A DNA stretch of 64,000 nucleotides from the NCBI RefSeq assembly GCF_014775655.1, contig NZ_CP061274.1, positions 2,790,001-2,854,000 of the forward strand. Direction: 5' to 3'. Position 1 is the stretch's first letter. Each line of letters begins with the position of its first letter. Positions 43,016 through 51,116 of this stretch are shown piece by piece. The DNA is from Clavibacter zhangzhiyongii (GTDB lineage: Bacteria > Actinomycetota > Actinomycetes > Actinomycetales > Microbacteriaceae). Both the position numbers and the translations under genes were made by a program. The notes beneath the pieces are model-generated. The model was not told where the DNA came from. It made no database searches and saw only the letters and a list, made by a program, of their open reading frames with translations.

Positions 43016-44391
43016 GGATCGTCGTGGTCGGCGACGTGCTCCTCGACGTCGACATGACGGGCGCCGCGCACCGCCTGAGCCCGGATGCGCCCGTCCCCGT
43101 CATCGAGGTCGAGGAGTCGCTGCCGCGCGCCGGCGGCGCGGGCCTCGTCGCGACGATGCTCGCGCGGGACGGCCACGACGTCCGCCTCGTCACCGTGCTC
43201 TCCGACGACCGGCACGCGGCGACCCTCCGCGCGTGCCTCGACCGGATCGACGTGGTCGCCGGCCCGTCCCGCGCGCCCACGCCCGTGAAGACCCGCGTCC
43301 GCGCCGACGGCCACGCCATCGCCCGCATCGACGAGGGCTGCGCGCCGCCGCCCACGCCGGAGGCGACCGACGCGATGCTCGACGCGATCGCCACCGCCGA
43401 CGCCATCGTGGTCGCCGACTACGGCCGCGGCGTCACGCGCGACCCCCGCGTCCGCGCCGCTCTCGACGCGCGCGCCGCGGTCGTGCCGCTGGTCTGGGAT
43501 CCGCACCCCGCGGGCGAGCCGCCCGTCCCGAACACCGCGCTCGCCACCCCGAACCTCGCCGAGGCGCGCGCGTTCTCCGGGATCGCCGGGCGCGACGTGT
43601 CCGCCGCCGCCGACGCCGCCCGCCTCCTGCAGGAGAGGTGGGGCGTGGGCACGGTCGCCGTCACCATGAGCGAGCGCGGCGCGCTGCTCGTCTCGGCGCC
43701 GTCGGCCGGGGGATCCCCGTCCATGCCCGTCATCGTCCCCGCCCCGCTCGTCGCCACCGGTGACCCGTGCGGCGCGGGCGACCGCCTGGCCGCCACCGCC
43801 CTCGCGGCCCTCGCCGGCGGATCCGCGGTGGACGACGCCATGCGCGACGCCGTCGCCTCCGCCGCCGAGTACGTGGACGCGGGCGGCGTCGCCACGCTCA
43901 CGGGCCCGCCGGCCGCCCGCCCCATCGGCGGCCACGCGGCGAGCGCCCTCCAGGTCGTGCGCGCGACCCGCGCCGCCGGCGGCACCGTCGTCGCGACCGG
44001 CGGCTGCTTCGACCTCGTGCACGCCGGCCACGCCCGCACGCTGGCCGCGGCCCGCGCCCTCGGCGACTGCCTCGTCGTCCTCCTCAACTCGGACGACTCC
44101 GTCCGCCGCCTCAAGGGACCCGAGCGGCCGATCATGACCGAGGAGGACCGCGTGGACCTCCTCATGTCGCTCGGCGTCGTGGACGCGGTCGTGCTCTTCT
44201 CCGAGGACACCCCCGAGGAGGCGCTCCGCTCCATCAAGCCCGACCTCTGGGTCAAGGGCGGCGACTACCGCGCCGAGGACCTCCCCGAGTCGGCGGTCAT
44301 CGCCGAGTGGGGCGGCCAGGCCGTGACCGTGCCGTACCACCCCGGCCGCTCGACAACGAAGCTCGCGGGCGCGCTCGCCCGCGTCGGCTGA
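43012..44391 (+). CDS. HldE-like bifunctional heptose 7-phosphate kinase/heptose 1-phosphate adenylyltransferase (copy 1)
   Basis: The 459-residue protein has a PfkB-type kinase domain (1-310: VVGDVLLDVDM, ATPNLAEARAF, and GAGD at 254-257 with the catalytic Asp). The C-terminal nucleotidyltransferase domain (320-459) shows GGCFDLVHAGH with HAGH at 337-340, NSDDSVRRLKGPERP and WVKGGDY. Domain order and length match HldE, which phosphorylates heptose 7-phosphate at C1 and later adds AMP. The kinase lacks the usual N-terminal lead of about 15 residues. It overlaps the GT4-SIS gene by 4 nt. Confidence 0.9.
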   Translation: MRIVVVGDVLLDVDMTGAAHRLSPDAPVPVIEVEESLPRAGGAGLVATMLARDGHDVRLVTVLSDDRHAATLRACLDRIDVVAGPSRAPTPVKTRVRADGHAIARIDEGCAPPPTPEATDAMLDAIATADAIVVADYGRGVTRDPRVRAALDARAAVVPLVWDPHPAGEPPVPNTALATPNLAEARAFSGIAGRDVSAAADAARLLQERWGVGTVAVTMSERGALLVSAPSAGGSPSMPVIVPAPLVATGDPCGAGDRLAATALAALAGGSAVDDAMRDAVASAAEYVDAGGVATLTGPPAARPIGGHAASALQVVRATRAAGGTVVATGGCFDLVHAGHARTLAAARALGDCLVVLLNSDDSVRRLKGPERPIMTEEDRVDLLMSLGVVDAVVLFSEDTPEEALRSIKPDLWVKGGDYRAEDLPESAVIAEWGGQAVTVPYHPGRSTTKLAGALARVG

Positions 44392-44463
44392 GCCCCTGAT
44401 CCGCACGTCTCCCCCGCACCTCCGCGCCCACCGGGCGCGATCCGCATCACGGAAGGAACACCC

Positions 44464-45168
44464 ATGACCGACTCCCCCCGCCCCAGCACCGGCCGCGTCC
44501 TCATCACCGGAGGCGCGTCCGGGCTCGGCGCCGCGGTCGCGCAGGCGGTCCTCGCGGCCGGCGGCGAGCCCATCGTGCTCGACCTCGACACCTCGAGCGT
44601 CACCGGCATGGAGGCCCACCGCATCGACGTCTCCGACACCCGCGCCACCGAGGCGCTCGTCACCGAGATCGCCCAGGCGCACGGCGGGCTGGACGCCGTC
44701 GTCACCGCCGCGGGCATCGACCGCTGCGGCCGCCTCGTCGACGTCGCCCCCACCGAGTGGGAGAAGGTCATCGGCGTGAACCTGATGGGCACGGTCGCCG
44801 TCGTCCGCGCGGCGCTGCCGTTCCTCACCGAGTCGCACGGCCGCGTCGTCACCGTCGCGTCGTCGCTCGCGATCAAGGCCGTCTCCGACGCGACCGCCTA
44901 CTGCGCGTCGAAGTTCGGCGTGCTCGGCTTCACCCGGGCCCTCGCCGCCGAGACGAAGGGCGAGGTCGGCGTGACCACGCTCATCCCCTCCGGCATGAAG
45001 ACCCACTTCTTCGACGACCGCGACCCGAAGTACAAGCCCGGCTCCGACGCGAACCTCAACGACCCGGCCGCCGTCGCCGACAGCGTGATGTTCATCCTCG
45101 GCCAGCCGCGCGGCTGCGAGATCCGCGAGCTCGTCATCACCCACGAGCTCGAGGACAGCTGGCCGTGA
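44464..45168 (+). CDS. Short-chain dehydrogenase/reductase
   Basis: The 234-residue classical SDR has TGGASGLGAAV (cofactor loop), a VTAAGIDRCG strand, the catalytic Ser in VASSLAI and the YCASKFG active-site Tyr/Lys. It is too short and of the wrong type to be HldD, the extended SDR that epimerises ADP-heptose. It follows the HldE-like gene after a 72-nt gap with its own GGAAGGA site, and likely belongs to the same operon, where it could oxidise or reduce a sugar intermediate. A terminator follows. Confidence 0.88.
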   Translation: MTDSPRPSTGRVLITGGASGLGAAVAQAVLAAGGEPIVLDLDTSSVTGMEAHRIDVSDTRATEALVTEIAQAHGGLDAVVTAAGIDRCGRLVDVAPTEWEKVIGVNLMGTVAVVRAALPFLTESHGRVVTVASSLAIKAVSDATAYCASKFGVLGFTRALAAETKGEVGVTTLIPSGMKTHFFDDRDPKYKPGSDANLNDPAAVADSVMFILGQPRGCEIRELVITHELEDSWP

Positions 45169-45200
45169 GCCGCGGCTGATCCGCACCCTGCGCACGTGAC

Positions 45201-45237
45201 ACGAGCCCGGCCCCGCATCGCGCGGGGACGGGCTCGT
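45201..45237. terminator. Terminator hairpin at the end of the heptose operon
   Basis: Arms ACGAGCCCGGCCCCGC and GCGGGGACGGGCTCGT pair over 16 positions with one mismatch around the loop ATCGC, 32 nt after the SDR stop and 13 nt beyond the end of the convergent membrane-protein gene. It probably stops transcription from both sides. Confidence 0.8.
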
Positions 45238-45250
45238 CTCGTCCCGAGGG

Positions 45251-45628
45251 TCAGCGGAGAGCGATGCCGGTCATGACCTGCACCGCGAAGTTGATCCCCA
45301 CGATGAGCGCGATCCCGGTGATCGGCGCCCACGCGGCCGGCACACGACGCGTGCGGCAGACGACGACGGCCACGGTCGACAGCACGAGCACCGCGATGGT
45401 CCCGACGACCCAGAGTCGCGAGGCCGCCGTCTCGAGGCCGATGTCGCAGGCGCCCGAGACCCCGCAGCGGTCCGGGAGCCAGCTCACGAGCACCATGGCG
45501 ACGAGCCCCGCGAAGCCGAGCACCCACTCGACGACGAGCAGGATCATCGCGAGCCGCGCGTCGTACGGCGGCCGGGTCGGCACGGGTCCGGCGACGCTCG
45601 GGCGGTGCGCGGTCTGCTGGTCGCTCAT
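45251..45628 (-). CDS. Small integral membrane protein
   Basis: I do not recognise a family. The 125-residue protein has a Pro-rich cytosolic start, then three to four hydrophobic segments (MILLVVEWVLGFAGLVAMVL; VVGTIAVLVLSTVAVVV; WAPITGIALIVGINFAVQV). A short extracytoplasmic loop between helices has a Cys pair (RCGVSGAC) that could form a disulphide. It resembles many small actinobacterial membrane proteins of unknown role. Confidence 0.7.
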   Translation of the reverse strand: MSDQQTAHRPSVAGPVPTRPPYDARLAMILLVVEWVLGFAGLVAMVLVSWLPDRCGVSGACDIGLETAASRLWVVGTIAVLVLSTVAVVVCRTRRVPAAWAPITGIALIVGINFAVQVMTGIALR

Positions 45629-45722
45629 CGGATCCCCCTGATCCCGGGCGCACGCTACGCCTGTCGATCCCCCGACGCTATCCGCGTCCCCGCCCGCCGC
45701 GGAAGGGCCTTGCGCGATCGCG

Positions 45723-46334
45723 TCAGACCGGCCGCACCAGCGTCACCCCGCGCTCCGCGGAGAACCGCGCGAAGTCCGCCACCCCGAGCCGCGCATCCGC
45801 CGCCGTGGATCCCACGCCCGACGGGTTGTGGAACGTCGCCGTCTCCCCGTCGAACGCGTGCACCAGCACGAGGTGCCCGCCGCGCCTCGTCGCCGGCCGC
45901 TCCGGGTACCGGATCTCCGACGACACCGACGCGAGCACCACCCGCCCCTCGCCCACCCCGGCGAGCAGCTCGGGCACGGCGATCCGCGGATGCACGACCG
46001 CCTCGATCCCGAAGTCGTCGCGCACCCACTCCGCGAACGGCCGGTAGTACAGCCCGCCGACCTCGTCGCCGTCGCGCGTGAGGGCGGCGCGCGCGACGGC
46101 GCGGGTGATCAGCTCCTGCATCGGCAGCGCGCCGGCCGCGGGGATCCACGCCTTGAGCACCGACCGCAGCCCCGCGAGCCCGCAGACGTGCCGCGACCAG
46201 AACAGGTACTCGGCCTCCGACGGGTGGCCCTCGGTGCGCCAGTCGAACCGGTCGGCCGGGCTCTCGCCGCGCTCGATGAGCGGCGCGTTGCAGGCGAGGT
46301 CGCCCCACTGCGACTCGTACGGGTACGTGGTCAT
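45723..46334 (-). CDS. C39-like cysteine peptidase domain protein
   Basis: The 203-residue protein resembles the peptidase C39-like group. The probable catalytic Cys is in LFWSRHVCGLAGLRSVLKAW (about residues 45-64) and the His in GGHLVLVHAFDGETATFHNPSG, near residue 160, followed by an Asn/Asp position. No ABC transporter or leader-peptide substrate is adjacent, so a bacteriocin-processing role is unlikely; a soluble hydrolase is more plausible. The ATG at 46334 was preferred to the one at 46370. Confidence 0.72.
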   Translation of the reverse strand: MTTYPYESQWGDLACNAPLIERGESPADRFDWRTEGHPSEAEYLFWSRHVCGLAGLRSVLKAWIPAAGALPMQELITRAVARAALTRDGDEVGGLYYRPFAEWVRDDFGIEAVVHPRIAVPELLAGVGEGRVVLASVSSEIRYPERPATRRGGHLVLVHAFDGETATFHNPSGVGSTAADARLGVADFARFSAERGVTLVRPV

Positions 46335-46438
46335 GCGGGCTCCTCGGGTCGGTCCTGCACAGGGTGGCATGCGGGCGGTGGGAGCACGTCCCTCCTCCGG
46401 CCGACGCTCCCGGCGCAGCCCCGGCCTACGTTCGACGG

Positions 46439-46933
46439 GTGATCTCCACCCCGCGCCCCGGCCCGCGCCCGTCCCTCTCCGACGAGGGCCCGCAGCGGCA
46501 GCTCACCGACCGCGCCGCGCCCGAGCTGTGGGGGCGGCTCGTCGCGCACGCGTTCGCGCTGCCCGGGGTGCGCGAGAGCCACAGCCAGGTGTCGCCCGCG
46601 TCGTCGCGCGGCCTGTTCCTCCGCGATCTCGAGACGCCGATCGTCCCGTGGACCTCGCTCGCCCCCGAGGGCCGCCTCGAGCCGGTGCACCTGCACGGCG
46701 TCGACGACACCTCGGTGCACCTCTGCCTCCCTGTCGCCCGCGGCGCCGAGCTCACCGCGCTGGGCTGGGCCACGCCGCACCAGTACGAGGACTTCGGCAC
46801 CGAGTTCCTCGTCTACGGCCCGCGCGACGAGGCCGAGGTCGACGTGGTCGTCAGCCTGATCGAGGAGGCCATCGCCTTCGCGCGGGATCCCGGCGACGAG
46901 CAGCCGGCGCACCTCCCCGTCGCCGGGGGCTGA
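46439..46933 (+). CDS. DUF5519 (luciferase-domain) protein
   Basis: The 164-residue protein fits the small DUF5519 family. LPGVRESHSQVSPASSRGLFLRD gives a His/Ser-rich strand, HLHGVDDTSVHLCLP a His cluster in the centre, and GWATPHQYEDFGTEFLVYGPRDEAEV the conserved C-terminal part. Function is not known; the label luciferase is historical and no light-producing chemistry should be assumed. The GTG at 46439 is my start. It is divergent from the peptidase gene. Confidence 0.68.
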   Translation: MISTPRPGPRPSLSDEGPQRQLTDRAAPELWGRLVAHAFALPGVRESHSQVSPASSRGLFLRDLETPIVPWTSLAPEGRLEPVHLHGVDDTSVHLCLPVARGAELTALGWATPHQYEDFGTEFLVYGPRDEAEVDVVVSLIEEAIAFARDPGDEQPAHLPVAGG

Positions 46934-47064
46934 GCGCGAGCGGGCGCATGGATCCCCACCCGACCATCGCCTGACCGTCCGGCCGTGACCGGACATCGCC
47001 CCGGGATGCAGCGGGAGCGTCGGATAGCTTCCGGGGAGCGGACATCCGCAGAGAATTGGTCAGA

Positions 47065-48078
47065 ATGCAGCACCACCCCCTCCCCTTCCGCCCCGCGACC
47101 GCCCTCCTCCTGGGTCTCGCCCTCACCGCCGGGGTCCTCACGGCAGCATCCCCCGCCAGCGCCGCGACCCGCGGCACCGCACCCGCCGTCGGCGCCGCGT
47201 CCGCCGCCCCGACCGTCTCCGACGCCCGGCTCCGCTTCGGCGTCGCGACGCCCGGCGGCCCGACCGCCGGCGGCGAGCTCGACCAGGTCGCCGCGCAGGT
47301 CGGCGAGAGCCCGAGCATCGTGCTCTCCTACGCCGACTTCACGCAGGCGCCGCCCATCGCGGCCCTCGACGCCGTCGCCGCCCGGGGTGCCGAGAGCCTC
47401 CTCACCTGGGAGCCCTGGCGCGCCGGAGGCGGCCGGGACCAGCCGGGCTTCTCGAACGCGAGCATCGTCGCGGGCGACCACGACGCGCACCTCCGCGCGT
47501 GGGGATCCCAGCTGGCCGCGTGGGGAGGTCCGGTCTCCCTCCGCTACGCGCACGAGATGAACGGCGACTGGTACCCCTGGGCCGAGGGCGTCAACGGCAA
47601 CGCGGCGGGCTCGTACGCCGCGGCCTGGCAGCACGTGCACGACGTCGTCGTGGCCGAGGGCGCCACCAACGTGCGCTGGGTGTGGACGCCGAACGTGCCC
47701 TACGCGGGATCCACCGCGCTCGCGGGCCTCTACCCCGGCGACGCGTACGTCGACGTCGTCGGGCTCGACGGCTACAACTGGGGCACCGGCGTCGCGGGCT
47801 TCGCCTGGGTGTCGCCCGCCGACCTGTTCGGCCCCGGCATCGAGCGCCTCCGCGCCATCGCGCCCGGCAAGCCCATCGTCATCGCGGAGACGGCGTCGTC
47901 GGAGATCGGCGGATCGAAGGCCGCCTGGGATCGCGACCTCGTCGCGTTCCTGCAGGCCCAGCCCGACGTCGCGGCCTTCGTCTGGTTCGACATGGACAAG
48001 GAGGCGGACTGGCGCATCGGCAGCTCCGAGTCGTCCGCGACCGCCTTCCGCGACGCGCTCGCCGCCCGCCGCGTCTGA
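47065..48078 (+). CDS. Secreted GH26-like glycoside hydrolase (beta-mannanase type), copy 1
   Basis: The 337-residue protein has a signal peptide (cleavage after about SPASA) and a single GH26-type barrel: LLTWEPW, the acid/base Glu in RYAHEMNGDWYPW, VGLDGYNWG, and the nucleophile Glu in IVIAETASSE. GH26 enzymes cut mannans or mixed-linkage glucans; the exact substrate is unknown. It stands directly upstream of a paralogue with the same catalytic segments. A plant-polysaccharide target would fit a plant-associated host, which is an inference. Confidence 0.87.
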   Translation: MQHHPLPFRPATALLLGLALTAGVLTAASPASAATRGTAPAVGAASAAPTVSDARLRFGVATPGGPTAGGELDQVAAQVGESPSIVLSYADFTQAPPIAALDAVAARGAESLLTWEPWRAGGGRDQPGFSNASIVAGDHDAHLRAWGSQLAAWGGPVSLRYAHEMNGDWYPWAEGVNGNAAGSYAAAWQHVHDVVVAEGATNVRWVWTPNVPYAGSTALAGLYPGDAYVDVVGLDGYNWGTGVAGFAWVSPADLFGPGIERLRAIAPGKPIVIAETASSEIGGSKAAWDRDLVAFLQAQPDVAAFVWFDMDKEADWRIGSSESSATAFRDALAARRV

Positions 48079-48186
48079 TCCGCCGCCCCGGCCGTCGGAT
48101 CCCGTCGCTCAGCGGACATCCGATGGACGGCGGGGGCCGAAGAACATACGCTCGCATGGATCCATCGGGGGAAGGACCATCTCGCC

Positions 48187-49575
48187 ATGCCCGCTCGTCG
48201 CCGTCTGAAGTGCGCCGTCGTCACCGCCGTCGCCCCCGCTGTCGTCGTCACGGCCACCGTCCTCGCCGCACCGGCGACCGTGACCCAGGCCGCCGCCGCG
48301 CAGGCCGTGCCCGCGGCCCCCGCCGCGATCGTCCTCTCGGTCGCCGCCGGCCCCGTCGGCACCGCCGTCACGGTGACCGGCACCGGCTTCCCCGCGAGGA
48401 AGGCCGCGGTCGTCACGGCCGGAACCACCGCGAAGCGCATCACGACCACGGCCACCGGCCGTCTCACCACCGCGATCCCGATCGCCCGCACGGCGCTGTC
48501 GACCATCCGGATCACCGCGACGTCCGGCACGCGCACGGCCGCCGCGTCGTTCACCGTCACCCCGGCCCGCAGCGCGCGCGAGACGCGGACGACCCCGACG
48601 CCCGCCCCCGCCCCGAAGCCGGTCCCGAAGCCCGCGCCGGCACCGCGGCCGACCCCGACACCCGCGCCCACCGTGTCCGCGCCGAGCGCCCCGGCGGCCC
48701 CCTCCGCCCCGGCCATCAGCTCGGCCCGCCTGCGCCTCGGCCTCTCCACCCCCGGCGGCCCCACGGCGAACGGCGAGCTCGATGCCGCCGCCGCGACGCT
48801 CGGCGAGAGCCCGTCCATCGTGATGAGCCACGTCGACTTCACGCATCCGGCGCCCGTGGCGGGCCTCGCGAGCGTCGCCGCGCGCGGCGCCGACAGCCTC
48901 CTCACCTGGGAGCCGTGGATCGGCGGCGCGGGCGTCGACCAGCCGGCCTACGCGAACGCACGCATCCTCGCGGGCGACCAGGACGCCTACATCCGCTCCT
49001 GGGGCGCCGACCTCGCGAGGTACGGCGGGCCCGTCTACCTCAGATACGGCCACGAGATGAACGGGAACTGGTACCCGTGGTCGGACGGCGTCAACGGCAA
49101 CGCGCCCGGCTCCTACGTGGCCGCGTGGAAGCACGTGCACGACCTCGTCGTCGCCGAGGGCGCCACCAACGTCAAGTGGGTGTGGAGCCCGAACGTGCCG
49201 TACCCGGGATCCACCGACCTCGCCTCCCTCTACCCCGGCAGCGACCAGGTCGACGTGGTCGCGCTCGACGGCTACAACTGGGGGACCGCGCCCGGCCAGA
49301 CGTGGACCGCGCCCGCCGCGCTCTTCGGCCCCGGCATCGACCGCCTCCGCGCCATCGCGCCCGGCAAGCCCCTCGTCATCGGCGAGGTCGCGTCGAGCGA
49401 GGCCGGCGGATCCAAGTCCGCGTGGAACCGGGACCTCGTCTCCTACCTGCAGGCCCAGCCCGACGTGCTCGGCTTCGTGTGGTTCGACTTCCGGAAGGAG
49501 GAGGACTGGCGGATCGACAGCTCGGCCACCTCCGCCGCCGCCCTCCGCGACGCGCTCGCGCTCCGGCGCCGCTGA
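48187..49575 (+). CDS. Secreted GH26-like glycoside hydrolase with N-terminal Ig-like domain, copy 2
   Basis: The 462-residue paralogue adds an N-terminal signal and an Ig/IPT-like domain (about 45-125, with GPVGTAVTVTGTGFP). A Pro/Thr/Ala/Lys linker (about 130-170) precedes a GH26-type barrel with LLTWEPW, YGHEMNGNWYPW, VALDGYNWG and VIGEVASSE. It is very similar over the whole catalytic part to the upstream copy, so a tandem duplication followed by domain gain or loss is likely. The ATG follows AAGGA. Confidence 0.87.
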   Translation: MPARRRLKCAVVTAVAPAVVVTATVLAAPATVTQAAAAQAVPAAPAAIVLSVAAGPVGTAVTVTGTGFPARKAAVVTAGTTAKRITTTATGRLTTAIPIARTALSTIRITATSGTRTAAASFTVTPARSARETRTTPTPAPAPKPVPKPAPAPRPTPTPAPTVSAPSAPAAPSAPAISSARLRLGLSTPGGPTANGELDAAAATLGESPSIVMSHVDFTHPAPVAGLASVAARGADSLLTWEPWIGGAGVDQPAYANARILAGDQDAYIRSWGADLARYGGPVYLRYGHEMNGNWYPWSDGVNGNAPGSYVAAWKHVHDLVVAEGATNVKWVWSPNVPYPGSTDLASLYPGSDQVDVVALDGYNWGTAPGQTWTAPAALFGPGIDRLRAIAPGKPLVIGEVASSEAGGSKSAWNRDLVSYLQAQPDVLGFVWFDFRKEEDWRIDSSATSAAALRDALALRRR

Positions 49576-49750
49576 TCCGGGCCCGCGCCGGCACCGCCCG
49601 CCGGCCCGCGCTCCGTCACGCCCGGCGCCTCCCGTCCCCCAACACACCCGGCGCGCACCCAGCCGGCGCACAGCGGATGCCCGCCGCCCGCGCCCTACCC
49701 TCTGACGGGCGCCGCCCGACCCGACCGGCGACGTCCCAGACGAGGAGGCG

Positions 49751-51109
49751 GTGGTGACCCGAGCCCACCGGCGGCGCGAGACGGCACATGGCGTCCCGTC
49801 CCGAGCCCACCGGCGGCGCGAGACCGCGCTGGCCCTCGCGGCCGTGCTCGTCGGCCTGCTGATCCTCCCGGCCCCGCCCGGCTCCGGCGTCGAGGGCGGC
49901 TTCGCCCAGCTCGACCGCTACTCCGCCCTCACGGCCGCGCAGGCGCACCGCATGATCGCCGCGCATCCCGCGCTCGAGCTGCAGGTGATGGACGCGGCGC
50001 CCGACCGCGTCGTCGCGTGGTGGGCGGCCAAGGACCGGAAGCACCGGAAGGCGCTGATCCGCGAGTCGCCCGCGCTCATCGGCAACCTCGACGGCGTGGA
50101 CTACGCCTCGCGCGACGCCGCCAACCGCCGCCAGCTCCGGACGGAGATCCGCGAGGAGGAGCAGGCGGTCGCGGCGAGGCCCCGCGACGCCGACGCGCAC
50201 GCGCGCCTCGCCGCCCTCACCGCGATCCGCGCCGCCTTGCACGCGCACGCCTCCACCCCCGGCGGCCCGGAGCCGAAGCGCACGCTCGTGTCGCTCACCC
50301 GCCGGGATCCGCCGCTCGCCGCCATCGCCGTGGGGGATCTCGACACCGCCCGGCAGGTCACGTTCACCGTCCCGGGCATGGGCACCTACACCGACGACAT
50401 GCAGCTCTGGACGGAGACGGCGCAGAACGTCTTCGACGCGCAGGCGTCGGTCGGCGCGCCGGCCGCGCACGCCGTGGTCGCGTGGATCGGGTACCGCACG
50501 CCGCCGCCCGGCGTCGACGCGACCCTCGGCGACGCCGCGGAGCGCGGCGCCCCGCTGTTCGCGAGCGAGCTGGCCGGGCTGCAGGCGGCGCGGCGCGGCG
50601 GCGACCTGTCGTCGGTGAGCGTCATCGCGCACTCGTACGGATCCACCATGGTCGCCGACGCCCTCGCCGCCCGCGACCTCGGCGTGCGCTCCTTCGTCAT
50701 GCTCGGCTCGGCCGGCGTCGAGGACGGCATCCACGGCGTCCGCGACCTGCACGCCCGCCACGTCTTCGCGGGCGAGGCCGCGGACGACGGCGAGGCCGTG
50801 TGGGGCCGGCTGTCCCGGCAGGATCCGCGCGCCCCCGGCTTCGGCGCCACCGTGATCTCCGTCGACGGCGATCCCGCGCGCGGCCTCCTGCCCGTCACCG
50901 GCCACGCGCCCGTGCTGCACTCCCCCTGGAACGACGACCCGGACTCGCGCGCCTGGACCACGATCCCCGACGAGGCCCAGCGCGCCGCCGAGTACGCCGC
51001 CCACGAGAGGACCTACGGCTACCTCGACGCGGGCACGGAGTCGCTGCTCGATGCGGCGATCGCGACGACCCCGCACGCGACGGGGCCGCTCCTCACCGAG
51101 CAGGGCTGA
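49751..51109 (+). CDS. DUF1023-like alpha/beta hydrolase
   Basis: The 452-residue protein fits the actinobacterial DUF1023 group. A hydrophobic N-terminal segment (LALAAVLVGLLILPAP) suggests export or anchoring. A helical region with EEEQAVAARP follows, then the hydrolase core with AWIGYRTPP, nucleophile elbow VIAHSYGSTMVA, LGSAGVED and the final SPWND region. Substrate is unknown. The N-terminus carries a duplicated RAHRRRETA motif from a repeat at 49759-49824, so the true start may be either copy. Confidence 0.8.
   Translation: MVTRAHRRRETAHGVPSRAHRRRETALALAAVLVGLLILPAPPGSGVEGGFAQLDRYSALTAAQAHRMIAAHPALELQVMDAAPDRVVAWWAAKDRKHRKALIRESPALIGNLDGVDYASRDAANRRQLRTEIREEEQAVAARPRDADAHARLAALTAIRAALHAHASTPGGPEPKRTLVSLTRRDPPLAAIAVGDLDTARQVTFTVPGMGTYTDDMQLWTETAQNVFDAQASVGAPAAHAVVAWIGYRTPPPGVDATLGDAAERGAPLFASELAGLQAARRGGDLSSVSVIAHSYGSTMVADALAARDLGVRSFVMLGSAGVEDGIHGVRDLHARHVFAGEAADDGEAVWGRLSRQDPRAPGFGATVISVDGDPARGLLPVTGHAPVLHSPWNDDPDSRAWTTIPDEAQRAAEYAAHERTYGYLDAGTESLLDAAIATTPHATGPLLTEQG
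49759..49824 (+). repeat. Imperfect 42-bp tandem duplication in a coding start region
   Basis: A 24-nt block beginning CCGAGCCCACCGGCGGCG occurs exactly at 49759-49782 and again at 49801-49824, a period of 42 nt (14 codons), so the frame is kept. The encoded RAHRRRETA stands twice before the hydrophobic segment of the DUF1023-like protein, extending its basic N-region. Confidence 0.75.
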
Positions 51110-51116
51110 GCGCGGC

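Noticed and set aside
44464-45168. SDR as the ADP-heptose epimerase HldD
   Set aside because: HldD is an extended SDR of about 310 residues with a different active-site context; this protein is a classical 234-residue SDR.
45723-46334. Bacteriocin leader peptidase
   Set aside because: There is no fused or adjacent ABC transporter and no small double-glycine precursor gene.
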